Below are positions 24,701 through 35,088 of a DNA stretch of 64,000 bases, piece by piece. Source of the DNA: Lonicera japonica (taxonomy: Eukaryota; Streptophyta; Magnoliopsida; Dipsacales; Caprifoliaceae); NCBI GenBank assembly GCA_021464415.1, contig JAKCWG010000625.1:1-64000 (forward strand), in the 5' to 3' direction. The notes beneath the pieces are model-generated. The model saw nothing but the letters and a program-made list of their open reading frames with translations. It did not search any database and was not told where the DNA came from. How positions within the stretch are numbered: the stretch's first letter is position 1; the number at the start of each line of letters is the position of its first letter. A program made the translations under genes and the position numbers.

Positions 24701-26435
24701 CCCTCCTTTTACTCTTTGACGCCAAAAGGCTTCTATTATCCCTTAAGTCCAATGAATATATATATATATATATATCAAAACATTGTTTATATCTCTAGCT
24801 TGTTTGTTTTGACTTTTTGTGCTTTCTCAGAGTCCTAAACCGATTTATTCATAGATATGGTCTCATAACTCTTTTCAAGAGTTTGAATCGAGTTTTCGTA
24901 CTACTTTGCAATAGCTCAAATTTTATACTTGAAAATGACCGGTTTTTGAATGGGCTCTTTTGACTTTGCCGTCCATTTTATATGTGAAATTAGACTTATG
25001 CCCTGTTTCGATAATCATTAAGACTTTGCCCTCTGCCTGCTAGAGAATCTCAAAGATTACATAAAAATGGGGGTTTGAGGTAAAGGATTACATCAAGAAA
25101 ATTAGACATTGACTCCAATTTTCGTAATACTTTGAGATTCCCCTGCATGCAAAGAACAAAGTCAAATTATTATGAAAACAGGGTGCAAGTCTAATTTCAC
25201 ATTAAAATTAGGGGACAAAGTCAAAAAGCCTTTTTCAATAGGAGAACTCGAAGTAAATGAGAGCACATTTCAGTTTTAATATTGAGTGGCGTAATTTAAG
25301 CTCTTGTTAATTCAAACAGGTCCAAAGATTGATTGCGGGTTCACCTCATCTTCTGCAAGAAGATGGCGCTTACGTGGGTAAACAGCTGAAGGCTGCTACG
25401 GCAAAGAAACTTCCTTTGGAGTATATAGTGAAAGCTCCTGCAAAAATCGCCGAACAAAAAGTTGTTTCAGAGAAGCCAAATCACACTATGGAATGCTCCG
25501 CTGAAAATATTGTTGGTAAGGCATCTCTCTCTTCTGTCCAAAACAATAGTCAACCTTCGAATTATGGCCCATTTTCCGGCAACCCACCGGCAACTCCGAC
25601 AAGCAATGATAGTTCTGTAATGGGTTCTTGGGGTTTTACCCAACCGCCTGGGCACCAATGGTTGATTCCTGTTATGTCCCCATCCGAAGGACTAGTCTAC
25701 AAGCCGTACCCAGGACCTGGGTTCATGAACCCGGTTTGTGGTGGTTATGGACCCCAAGGACCGACTCCGGTTATGGGTAACTTCCTAAATTATGGGGTAC
25801 CCCCTCCTCCCCATCATCATTATCAAGGACTAGGACTCACCACCCCTTTTACTCCTCCAATGGGGCACGGCTACTTCCCCCCCTTCGGTATGCCGATCAT
25901 GAACCCGCCTGGCTCAGGTTCGGTCAGTGAGCAAGGGCCAAATTGTCAATTATCTGGAGGCGGGTCCACCTTCAATGTGCCGTATCAAGGCTCGTGTAAC
26001 ACACCGAGCCAGAAGAATAGAGGTGCTTTGAACCCTGTTAAGCCGCATGCATCTAAAGATAGTGAGTTGCAGTTCAGTACGGCTAGCAGCCCGAGTGAGA
26101 GACAAGGGGCGGTGGCCCACGTGGGTGGAGGTGGTACCACCAATGGAAGAAATGCGGCAACCAACTTGGGTGGTGCTGCCACTGATGGTGGAAACGCGCT
26201 CCCTCTTTTCCCCACATCCCCGGTTGCTCAAGTCCCAGAGGATGCTGGGCCCCAGACTCGGGAGGCGGACCAGGTGGCTCGGGTCATCAGAGTGGTTCCC
26301 CACAATGCCAGGTCAGCGACGGAATCCGTGGCTCGGATTTTCCAGTCTATACAAGAAGAGAGAAAGCAAGAAGAGAGAAAAGCAGTACGATTCCGTTTAG
26401 ATCGTTGGCGAGCTCTGGTAAGTGACTATGAATGA
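18738..26435 (+). CDS. ELF3: EARLY FLOWERING 3 (ELF3), evening-complex scaffold, four exons
   Basis: Exons: 18738-18956, 21263-21924, 24634-24685 and 25320-26435, all with GT-AG introns. Together they encode 682 residues (Arabidopsis ELF3 has 695). ELF3 is a nuclear scaffold that joins ELF4 and LUX in the evening complex, represses growth and clock genes at night, and interacts with phyB. Recognition is by the near-invariant N-terminus ([37 protein letters not shown]). Further support comes from the block spanning exons 2-4 (residues ~261-320: [40 protein letters not shown]), [13 protein letters not shown] at ~424, and the C-terminal [22 protein letters not shown] at ~632-660. The start is the conserved MKRGK. 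Two oddities are reported separately: residues 666-682 are an aberrant tail caused by one extra A in 26378-26381, and there is no poly-Gln tract. Introns 1-3 are 2306, 2709 and 634 bp and carry MITEs. Confidence 0.95.
19745..20700. mobile_element. Long inverted-repeat (MITE-like) insertion in ELF3 intron 1
   Basis: The left arm around 19793-19832 (GTGAGGGACGGATAGGGA..CAAACACTTAAGTGA) pairs with the right arm at 20615-20662 (inverted: GTGAGGGATGGACAGAAA..CAAACACCCTTTTAAGTGA). Outside the arms, both ends have TATATA-rich sequence plus GGAGGGG/CCTCCCC. The interior of about 780 bp is non-coding and CT-rich near 19930-20000. It is about 950 bp in total. The superfamily is not assigned. Confidence 0.55.
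23339..23516 (+). repeat. Direct duplication in ELF3 intron 2
   Basis: Two adjacent copies of about 85-95 bp carry CTTCAAACCCACTGCCTCTT and 'GTATTCCTCAGGTTTTAGAG' through 'CCATTAGGCATAATTCGCC' (about 23339-23421 and 23422-23516). The second has an extra ~15-bp T-rich insertion. Non-coding. Confidence 0.7.
24057..24214. mobile_element. Stowaway-like MITE in ELF3 intron 2
   Basis: The ends are inverted: left TACTACTCCTATCGCAAATT and right, reverse-complemented, TACTCCCTCAGTCTCAAATT. This is the CTCCCTCNGTC-type terminus of Tc1/mariner-derived Stowaway MITEs, with a TA target at each side. It is about 155 bp and non-coding. A lone Stowaway-like end (TACTCCCTTCATCTCAAATT) also occurs near 22371, without a partner that I could find. 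Confidence 0.75.
24946..25242. mobile_element. MITE with about 80-bp inverted ends in ELF3 intron 3
   Basis: The left arm (about 24946-25035) carries TTTTGACTTTG, 'ATGTGAAATTAGACTT', 'CCCTGTTT' and 'ATAAT'. The right arm (about 25150-25242) carries the same blocks in inverted order. It is about 295 bp, fills nearly half of the 634-bp intron 3, and ends about 77 bp before the exon 4 acceptor. Confidence 0.75.
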
Positions 26436-26864
26436 ACACCCATTAAAGTGGATGGTTGTACTGCAGGCTGTGATATTTGTACCTTTTGTCTATGGTAATG
26501 TTTGACCTGTTTTTTGTCTGATTAGTTGCTGCACACATATTTATATGTATGGATGTATGTATATATGTGTGATCGTAATAACATCAATGTTGAATGGTCG
26601 GTGATAGCTGTTGTATTCAAATTAATATTGTGAGAATTGTACTTTCGTGCTCTAATACAGACATTAAGCTGTGTTTGGTTCATCGAAAACTCAATGCTAT
26701 ACTAACTCTTTTTAATGTAACTATTCAAATCAGATTCAGAATTGTGAATTTGTGACTATTTGGTTGGTGCAAGTATGTAGACTCGCACAACGTGCGGGCC
26801 GTTTGAAGAAATATATATTATATTATATTTAGTGTGTGTATATATATACACACAGAGTATTTAA
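26436..26864. other. ELF3 3' flank
   Basis: Probable 3' UTR and downstream region. AATAA-rich and TATGTA-rich sequence at 26530-26640 could hold the poly(A) signals, but I cannot place the cleavage site. 'GTGTTTGGTTCATCG' at 26674 resembles a MITE end. No other gene. Confidence 0.45.
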
Positions 26865-27232
26865 GTAAAAATCACTATTTAAGGATCAGGTTATTTGACA
26901 TGTTTTTTGATATAATTTTTTGATGAAATTTGGTGGGGTTGTTCTCTATTATATTTACATTAGCAAATTTCATGAAAAAAATGAACCGGGAAGGAGGTTA
27001 ACTAAAGAATTGAAAAATATTGGATTTTATATATTTACTTTTGGACTAATATTTTTTAATCTTGTAGTTAATTCACTTCTCGGTTGATTTATTTAAGGAA
27101 ATTTGGTGGAGATGTTCTACACATGACGAAAAATATTTACCTCAAATTTCATCAAAAAAATTTCATCGAAAAATGTGCCAAATGGCTTGGTCTGTAATAA
27201 TGGTTCTTAAATAGTTGTCATTACTTGAAATT
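26865..27232. mobile_element. Inverted-repeat (foldback MITE) element downstream of ELF3
   Basis: Two arms of about 180 bp are inverted copies. Left arm blocks are ACTATTTAAGGA, 'GACATGTTTTTTGAT', 'TTTTTTGATGAAATTTGG' and 'AACCGGGAAGGAGGTTAACTA'. The right arm, inverted, has ACTATTTAAGAACC, 'GGCACATTTTTCGAT', 'TTTTTTGATGAAATTTGA' and 'AACCGAGAAGTGAATTAACTA'. Both meet at the AATATT-rich centre near 27050. Non-coding. Confidence 0.7.
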
Positions 27233-29450
27233 TTCTATATATATATGTATGTATATGTAGAATACAATTGAACATTATTATAAAGTACATTAATTCGTTT
27301 AAATAGTTTTTATTATTATAATAATATAATATTGATCTAAATATGTGTACAACTAAATAACACACATGAATATATATATATATATATGCAATCTAAAATA
27401 TCAATTACAACATGATAACGAATTATAATATTATTATACCCAACTCATTCTCTTAAAATTAAGACTCACTTTCAATATAATTTTATTTCAACGTATAATA
27501 GTAAAATGTAAAAGTTAAATTTGGGAGAATATATAAACCAATCTTCTTGAAGTATTGTAGGGCATGCTAATTGATTTATTTTATTTTAACATTGAAATGT
27601 AGATTGCATGCAAAAAATGGAGAGGATATTTTCTCATATTTGTTGTGACTTATGGTTAAGACGACGGTGTTAAAAATAAAATTGCTTAAACTAGAAAAGA
27701 TATTAATTGACAAGCACATCAACGTAAAAATTTGAATGTCCCAACTTAAAGTGAAATGTATTAAGCGAAACACTCAATATTGGAAACAAATTCATGTAAG
27801 AAAATATTGCAAATGAAACAATGGCTTGAGAACTATCTATTCTTAGTAATCAAATTCTTCAAAAACTTGGTTACAACAAAATATAAATTGAATAGGAGAT
27901 TAAGAAAATTTTAAAACAAAAGTAAAAAGTAAAAATTAACTGATAATGTATTACATATGGATAACATCATCTCTTTCGCCCATTACAGTTCTGAGGTTTG
28001 ACAGTGATGAATAACTCGAAGGACTTGCAATACTTAGAAATTTTTGTTCGATCTTTTGGGAATTAGGGTTTGATTTGAGAATGGTTTATCTTTATGCATT
28101 CAAGTGCTATTTATGAATTTAGACTCTGGTAATATAAAGAGGACTTGTAAACAATGAATCAAAACTTCCATTCTTTTATATTATTTTCCTACTGTGTAGA
28201 GAGGAATCATTTCCCATTAGAACATTCACAGTGTGTAGGTAAAACTTACTCAAAATTTGCAAATTTCACACTATGTTTCATGAGCGGCTACACTTGATAT
28301 AACATAAAAAATAGCCATCTGATTGTGCCAAACCCATATGAATTTATAGCATGAAAAAAAAAAAATTTAGAGAAGCCTCATACGAGTGAGGGAAACCAAC
28401 CATATAATTGTGGCTCAACTGTATGAGCTTTTCTATTTTTTTTTAATTATTTCTCAAGGATATTTTAGCATAAAAAAATAGATAATTCTTATACGGTTGT
28501 GGCTCAACTGTATGAATAACAAAAAAATAGAAAAGCCTTATACGGTTGTGTCTCAACCGTATGAAACATTAACTTTTTAATTTTTTGTACGAATAAAATA
28601 CACTCGTATGTCTTATATGAGTAAGGTACAATCGTAAGCCTAAAATTTAGGCATACGGTAAGTTTGCACTCTCACTATCATACAGCACTAAGTTTATGTT
28701 CTAAGTTATGTCCGTTGCGGTAGTGGGTATATTAAATTGATGCTCTTATATGTAGATATATTATTTTGGCAACTGGATTGCAAAAGTAAAATAACATAAG
28801 GAATAACAGAATATATAACTACTGTAACCACGATATAAAAGTGAAAGTTTTTGATCAGTTCATTGGGCTGGTCAAATTGAACGAATGGAAATAACTTGCT
28901 GCATTAATTCGTCTGGATAAAACTTGATTTGAAGCTACTGCTAAAGGGTAACTGCAGGGAGATTGAGCAGACAACATCAAATCTTAACAAGCAAAAGTAT
29001 ATAAAAAAGAAATATCTATGACCGCAAAACAACCCTTTTTTGTTAATGTCTAAAGTATGACAAATTTTATGCTTGTGATGGATGAACCTGTACTTTTAGA
29101 ATAAAGATGAAAACAAAAAAGAATATTATATGCTGCAATAAGCTATGACCCATATGAGTCCTTGTAATTGTCCAATAATTTGCAGCCGTAGTTTGCACTT
29201 AATTGGAGGGTCTAATGATTTTGCAGCGAGGTAAATGAATACATTGGCCCAAAAAAAGGGAAACCCTCTTTCCAGCTTATCTAGATGAATCTCCTTCCCC
29301 GCTTTCCTGTGCTGAGAGTTGACATGCATGCCCCAATTACCGCTGAAAAATGATCTTATGAGCTGTATATTGGTGCTTGCTGAATCTGATACCCTTATGT
29401 TTTCTTGGTTTGTCACAAGTTTAATTAAATAGTTATGAGTTATGGCTTTG
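27233..29450. other. Intergenic, AT-rich
   Basis: No supported gene. It contains TA-rich runs (27239-27252, 27370-27387) and a cluster of hairpin repeats described separately. Confidence 0.5.
28365..28690. repeat. Cluster of short hairpin repeats (ATACGGTTG..CAACCGTAT)
   Basis: Units of about 30 bp (near 28380-28425, 28489-28516, 28535-28565) carry TATACGGTTGTG followed by CTCAAC(T/C)GTATGA. The unit at 28540-28562 is a perfect 9-bp-arm hairpin, and the one at 28491-28513 has a single mismatch. A 'GAAAAGCC'/'GAGCTTTTC' pair also inverts around 28430 and 28530. Related half-sites continue to about 28665. Probably a decayed MITE. Confidence 0.55.
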
Positions 29451-29456
29451 CTACAC

Positions 29457-29466
29457 TATATATAAG
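29457..29466 (+). promoter_or_regulatory. TATA box of the Ser/Pro-rich gene
   Basis: TATATATAAG lies 116 bp upstream of the start codon at 29582. With the usual 25-35 bp spacing, transcription would start near 29490 and give a 5' UTR of about 90 nt. Confidence 0.55.
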
Positions 29467-29581
29467 AGCATACATCTAAACTTACACTTTGTGCTCATTC
29501 ATTGAATTGTATTCCTTGTCTAGAGTAGTTGCTAGCTAAACGGTTACTTGAGCGTATTTCGGTACTCTAACCTACAAGATA

Positions 29582-29853
29582 ATGGCAAGCCAACAAGCCC
29601 CAGCCCGTCCACGACGGCTCCTATTAGCTTCATTGCCAGACCCAGCCCCACCCCGACCCTCTAACCAAGTTCTGCAGCCAAGACCATCTCTTATGATTCG
29701 ACCTACTACATTTGGCCAAAGCTTTAGGCTTCCTATAACTACTCAACCACCACCACCACCACCGGCTGCTGTGGCACCACCTCCTCTTCCTGCCACAGCT
29801 GCACCACCTGCAGCAGCACCGCGAGCTGCAGTTCCGGTTACCCGTTCTTCTTC

Positions 29854-29885
<32 letters not shown>

Positions 29886-30469
29886 CTTCTTCTTCTTCTT
29901 CTTCGGTACCTCAGTCTCCTCAACCAAGAGTATTCTCAGCCGCTAACTCTCCATTGCCAAATTCTCAAGCCCCAAAGCTAGTGTCACCATCGCCACCTCC
30001 ATCACCTTTTCAAGCATCACTTGCTGCATCTATGACTGCCCCTACCACCATCACTACTGCTCCTCGTACAATTCCAAATTCCCCTCCCAAAATCAACAAA
30101 TCTCACCTAAACAATACCCCTTCACAATCTCCTAAAACAAGCCCAATTTTTCAGCCTCAATCTCCACCATCTGAAATCATCAAGAAACATTATTCAGATT
30201 TTATAGACTCTGGGGTGAAGGTTATAACACTTGGAGGTGATAATGATGGAGCCACCATGAAGTTGAGCTCTAGGAAGAAAGGAAATTCCGTAGAAATAAG
30301 TGAAGACGAAGGGAATTCAAATCAAAATCCTGGAGTTGGGTTTGTGATCAACAGTAATGTGCAGGGTGTGAACGATTCCATTCTCTGCTGCAATTCTTCT
30401 TTAACTAACCATAGTCCTGGTGTCCACCTCTCTGTCAACAGAAAGGCCAATGGTGCCACCAATGAATAA
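29582..30469 (+). CDS. Single-exon Ser/Pro/Ala-rich protein of unknown function with a conserved-looking C-terminal domain
   Basis: 295 residues. Residues 1-80 are Pro/Ala/Arg-rich with a run of Pro at about 58-65. Residues ~88-108 are a Ser tract (one Thr) encoded by a TCT microsatellite (29845-29904). Residues ~109-195 are Pro/Ser-rich with SPPPSP and PQSP motifs, recalling cell-wall 'gp1'/extensin-like proteins, but there is no signal peptide and no SPPPP array. From ~200 (HYSDFIDSGVKVI, GATMKL) to ~285 (NSNVQGVNDSIL..NSSLT..PGVHLS) the composition becomes globular. I recall similar C-termini in small plant proteins annotated as proline-rich or 'vegetative cell wall protein gp1'-like, but I give no function. 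The start is the first ATG after the TATA box. The reading frame is intact. Confidence 0.75.
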
Positions 30470-31430
30470 AATAAATCTTTTGCGCGCACAAAGTGAAAGA
30501 AAGTGACGAGCATTTACTTTTTTGTGCTTTTTTATTTCATTTATAACAAGTAGTGTGTGTAAGGGAATAAATGAGTAAAGGGGTGCATGGATTCTTATTC
30601 TTCAGAGTTAATTGACATCCATTTATCTTTTGTAAGATGACTAAAGAGTGTCCACGATCTGTTTGGGATCACTAGTAATTTCACATTTTAAGAAAGTGGC
30701 GTTTAAATCTATTCTCCTTACTAAAAATAATTAAAAACTCTCTCATGTTTCAGGTGACACTCGAACTAAAGATATCTTAAAATAGGGTGGATGTTTTAAT
30801 GACTAAGATAGCCATTGGCTCAATAACTTCCTTTTACTACATCAAAAGATGCTTGAACTTAGATCTCAAATTTAAGTGGACGCTTTTACCATGCAAGTCC
30901 ACTCACTTAAAATATATGTTGTTACCGCTTGATTATATATCATTTAATGTAATACCCCTAGGGAGTTTACTCTCCTGCAAATGGTACAAAAACTGTAAAT
31001 AACATAATTATGCATCTAAATCTCCAACAGAAATATTGTTCCAGTTATAAATCGTGACAAATTTTGTAGTACCTACAGATTTTGAATCTTAAAAATGTAC
31101 AAGAGGTAAAGAATTGTGTGGATAAGATATATGATACTTTTTAAATAATTGATAGCGCATTTGATACCGGTAGTGACCTAATCTATATATATATAGATAT
31201 GTATGTAAATTTTGTTTTTGATACTATTAATTAGGAGTTGTAATTTATATTAGCCTCATATATGTAACTGCACGCTTTGGTTTATTAGTGGAGAATAAAA
31301 TCCGCACTCGAGAAGTCTTTAAGTTCAAATATATCCTTCTTTTAACTACAATCATGATTTATTCATCCACTTTATAGAGAGATATTTGTTAATGGATAAT
31401 TTTATTGATAATACAAAATGGCTTATGTAC
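30470..31430. other. Intergenic
   Basis: Probable 3' UTR of the Ser/Pro-rich gene, then AT-rich sequence with no supported gene. Confidence 0.5.
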
Positions 31431-32341
31431 GTTGGTGTAAAAATCTGTATAAGACCTGTAAAACCACAGAGTCAAATATTTTTGTTATCTTAGTGATGAT
31501 GTGGCAAAAGAGAATGACATGTGGCAAAAGAAATTCAAGTTAAATTACAAAGAGAGTTTAGAGAGGAGGCTCGCCCTTATGAGATAAAAACTACTCCTCT
31601 GTGGAAGAGCTTGGGGCTCGGTGCTGCTTTATAGCTAGATGATAAAATTGTCGAGCCTAGCTTTGATCACAAGTAAAATTGTCTATTAGGCTAGTCTAAC
31701 TGTTAAGGCAGGCGCTACCTAGACCTCTCACTTAATAATCTATACACTCTCCAAGTCTGTAAGCTCTTTTATACTTATCAGACCTGTTGGATACAAACAG
31801 GAAATATTGAAATGAGTTGATCTCTTTGATTCTAACTTTTACGAGTGTATTCAATGCTTGATTACTTGGTGGTTGAAGTGAAGTAAAATTTTCATATATA
31901 TAGTGAAGGAGGAGACGCTTAGTGGGTTGGAACACTTGGTCTTCAGCCACTCCTTAATCATTATAATGGTTAGGCAGACATGCTTAACATGTGATCTTGC
32001 TTCTCTCTTCAATCCGGAGCATTAAATGCAGTTGGTAGGCATTTAATAACCTTACTGCAGTATCTTTGTCAGTTTCCCATGCCTTCCTCATCTACTTTGA
32101 CGCAGTTGTTGTTTAGAGCTTCCCTCAAGTCGGTGCAACCGGTCTGAAGGGCCAAGTCTGAAATTCAGCTAGCTCCACGTCACATGGACCCCATTCGAAT
32201 ATCCACACAAGGATTATGTCCGCATGGAACTAGTGTTCAGACTTGGACGAGGTCATCTGTTACGCTGCACCACACAATCTCTCAATCTACCATGTGTCCT
32301 CCTTAATTGCATTAAGAGTCGATTAGGGATTCTCCCTTATC
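31431..32341 (+). mobile_element. LTR (about 0.9 kb), probable 5' LTR of a second coiled-coil-gene element
   Basis: It begins near TTGGTGTAAAAATCTG and ends near 'CTCCCTTATCA'. It aligns in blocks with 1712-2615 (GAGGAGGCTCGCCCTTATGA, 'TTAAATGCAGTTGGTAGGCA', 'CATGGACCCCATT'). It precedes the coding start at 32920, so it is read as the 5' LTR. The following 'ATTACCCCTTGTCCTTGGCA' may include a PBS, but I cannot assign a tRNA. Confidence 0.5.
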
Positions 32342-32919
32342 AATTACCCCTTGTCCTTGGCATCCAGCTTGAAAGAGTTGGTTGAGAAGATAAGTTCTTC
32401 TATGAGGTTTGAGGACATGGAATGGGACCCGTATGGGATTGAATTTTTTTATCTGAACTAAAGTAGCTATTTCCTTTGCTTTGATGAGACAATTCGAATG
32501 CTTGAACTTTTAAACCTCTGCGTTGCTCTTAGCCCCTAATTAGGACTCCTCTAAGAGTTATGCTGCTTTATTGGAGATCCTGCCCACCAAACGCCGTTTC
32601 CTAGGAGATGTGTGAATTGTGTGGTTGGTATGCTTTGAGGGGACTATCGGCTTCCCTTAAAAGCCTTATATTGACCCTATTGCCTTAGAGAATTTTTTTC
32701 ACTTTTTATTCCTCAATTTTAGGTCTTTTAAAGCTCCAAAAATCCCAAGTCTTCTTCCAATATGTCATTCCTCCCAAGTCTTCTTCCATTCTGTCATTCT
32801 GGCTTACGAAGATCCCTTAGAAAGGTCTTTCACGAGGTTTGTTGGTTCCTCTACTAGTTCTTCTTTAGAGAGCCCAGTACTTTGCGCCCACAACTCCTCT
32901 TCATTCCATAGTTAGGTTA

Positions 32920-33351
32920 ATGTCCCACTTTACCAACCAAGGCCAGAACTTAGAGATCCCCACTCGTGATAAGGCTGGTTCCTTTGTGGGTATTGCCCCC
33001 ACATCGTCCAATAAGGTGATGATCATTGAAATTTACAATAACAAGGAAAAAATAGTAACCATCTGCTTTTCCTCCACCGTTAAGAATACCAATAAAGATG
33101 TTGAGAAGTACTCTAAGTACCTTAATTCTCTTGCCTTCTTTCGCATCCCTTATACCTTTTTCCCGCTGAAATCCCTATTCTTAGGGGAAAAAATTAGATC
33201 CCTGGGCTGTTATCACACACCTAAGGAGGCTTGCTTTTATGAATCCTCCTTCGAGCATGGGCTTAGATTCTTAATATACAACCATGTGAGGGACTTGGTT
33301 GCCATGGACATAGCCCCAATCAAGCCACCCCTAACATGTGGAGTTGCTTGA
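32920..33351 (+). pseudogene. N-terminal part of a PF04195-like 'putative gypsy type transposon' protein
   Basis: A 143-residue open frame. The segment CFYESSFEHGLRF followed by '..RDLVAMDIAPIK' matches the conserved core of the plant 'putative gypsy type transposon' domain ('FYEAAF.AGLRFPLHP..R.LL..L.IAP.QL.PN'). The frame is lost at about 33332, just where 'PN.W' would follow, and the sequence then runs into another repeat at about 33384, so the gene is truncated. The same family's C-terminal coiled coil is seen at 60-1190. The domain assignment is from memory of the family and is moderate. Confidence 0.5.
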
Positions 33352-33383
33352 TAGGGTAAGTACTGATCTTCAGGGCTATCTCT

Positions 33384-34947
33384 GTTGGATTATGATGCCC
33401 AAAACATGTTATCCATTGTAATTTATTGAGTTGAATTGAAGATTTGAAGACGCGACAATCAATAGAAGCTCACCTAACATACCGGACGCACCGTACGTAA
33501 TTCAGTACCCAAGGTAAGTTGGTTATATGGTTTGATTCAAATTATAGGTGGTGGTTGAGTGTTAAATTCGAAATCAAAAGTCTTTTGAGTCAAATTTGTT
33601 TTTAAAATATTTTTACAGAGTTTTTCCAAAATTCGTAAAGCCATGTTGACACAAATTAATGAGGAAACTTATTTTTTTCTTTTATAACGTGTTCTATAAA
33701 AATGCATTTAAAATTAAGTTAAATTGGAGTCCAAGCAGATTTAATATGGCAAAATAAAAGTAAAAAAATAAAATTAAAATAAAAGATTTAATTTAATTAT
33801 TAAAAAACAAAATAACATTTGATTTAAAAAATAAACAAATAAAAGAAAAAGTTTGAAAAATTCAAACTTACCTTTTAAAAGAAAGGCGGAGATATTGGCA
33901 TCCCTAAAAACACTTGGTAACACTCCCACTTTCATTTGGTTCTTCACAACCAGAGTAAGGTGTTTGTTACTTTGTTATTGAGGGCCAAGTATAAGCCTAT
34001 ATTCTCGGTCCTTGACAACCGAGGAAGGCATTATCAAGTTTATACTCGGTCCTTGACATCTGAGTAACATATACCTTATTCGGTTGTCAAATATTGAATG
34101 AAAAATGGGAGGGTTTTTTAGAGATATTGGGAGTGCCAATATCTCCACCCTAAAAGAAAAACCATGCCTAGCTTTTTCATGGGCCAAGCCCATCCCTTTT
34201 TGCCATGCCACGTGGATTAAGAAAAAGAAGGGAGTGCAACTTATAAGGTGGACCGGCACACCTTTTGTTAATGTGTACCGGTCCGGCATTAATTTTGGCC
34301 TATGGAATTTAATTTCACAATTTTGCACTGGTACACAATTTTCTTTTTGTACCGATTCGGCATATATTTTTGGGGCACGTATTTTTATCGCAAAAATTCC
34401 CTTTTTTAGTATTTTAAACCTATTCCAAAGAGGATTATGACTCAATATTTTTCTATAAATATAACTTATTGGTTTGAGACAAAAATATATTATTCTAGAA
34501 AGATTTTCGAGGCAAAAAAATCCAAACACTAGAATCAATTTTTGAGAGTTTTAAGATACCACCTAGATTTTGTTTACATTACATAAAAGATTCTATTGTT
34601 CTTCAAATTTAAGAACTAGGTTTTTAATGTTCGCGGTCTTGGGGGAGTGTCTTCGATTGCGATAAGAGACGAGGTGAGTGAAGTGATTAACTTGTGATAA
34701 GGGAGATCGCTGACCGGGGTGAAAGATTGTGATCAAGTGTGTAGAATGGGGCAACGGTAAGACGAAAAATGGGAAGTGTTACGCCAAGCCAGCTGCGGAT
34801 GAATTCTATGTTTAAGGGATTGACAAGATTATTGCATAAATTATGAGGAAGTAATTGTTGTAAGTCATTAAGTCTGTAATTTCGTTTTGATCATAGTGAA
34901 GCATTGTCGGTTAGTCTCGATGATTAGTCCTACGCAAGTAGAGATAC
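33384..34947 (+). repeat. TATA-containing LTR-like repeat, target of the Tat insertion
   Basis: The part 34170-34947 is the plus-strand copy of the repeat at 2620-3450. It has TATAAATATAAC (34455-34466) and a long conserved leader, and it is broken at GCAAGTAGAGATAC by the Tat LTR at 34948. The upstream part from TGTTGGATTATGATGCCC (33384) has no counterpart at 2620-3450 and may be the beginning of the same LTR. No coding sequence was seen: the open frames at 33975-34538 on both strands lack motifs. Confidence 0.45.
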
Positions 34948-35088
34948 TGTAGACACCCCGATCCGTGACCCCCGCAAGAACCCTAACAACCTTCAAGAAC
35001 TGTTGTTTTTGGGCCCGGGACCCACCCGAACACTCGAAACTTCCCCGAAAGGGTTTGTTGGCCAAACAAACCTTTTTTCAAAAGAGAT

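Noticed and set aside
25950..26303. Minus-strand and +1-frame ORFs over ELF3 exon 4
   Set aside because: These are shadows of the ELF3 exon. Only the last few codons of the +1 frame (the usual ELF3 ending) are meaningful.
29630..29923. Arg-rich minus-strand ORF
   Set aside because: It is the mirror of the Ser/Pro-rich CDS (AGA/CGG complement of TCT/CCG repeats).
34105..34538. Overlapping ORFs on both strands before the Tat element
   Set aside because: The sequence aligns with the non-coding LTR-like repeat at 2620-3450. The frames are not kept in that copy.
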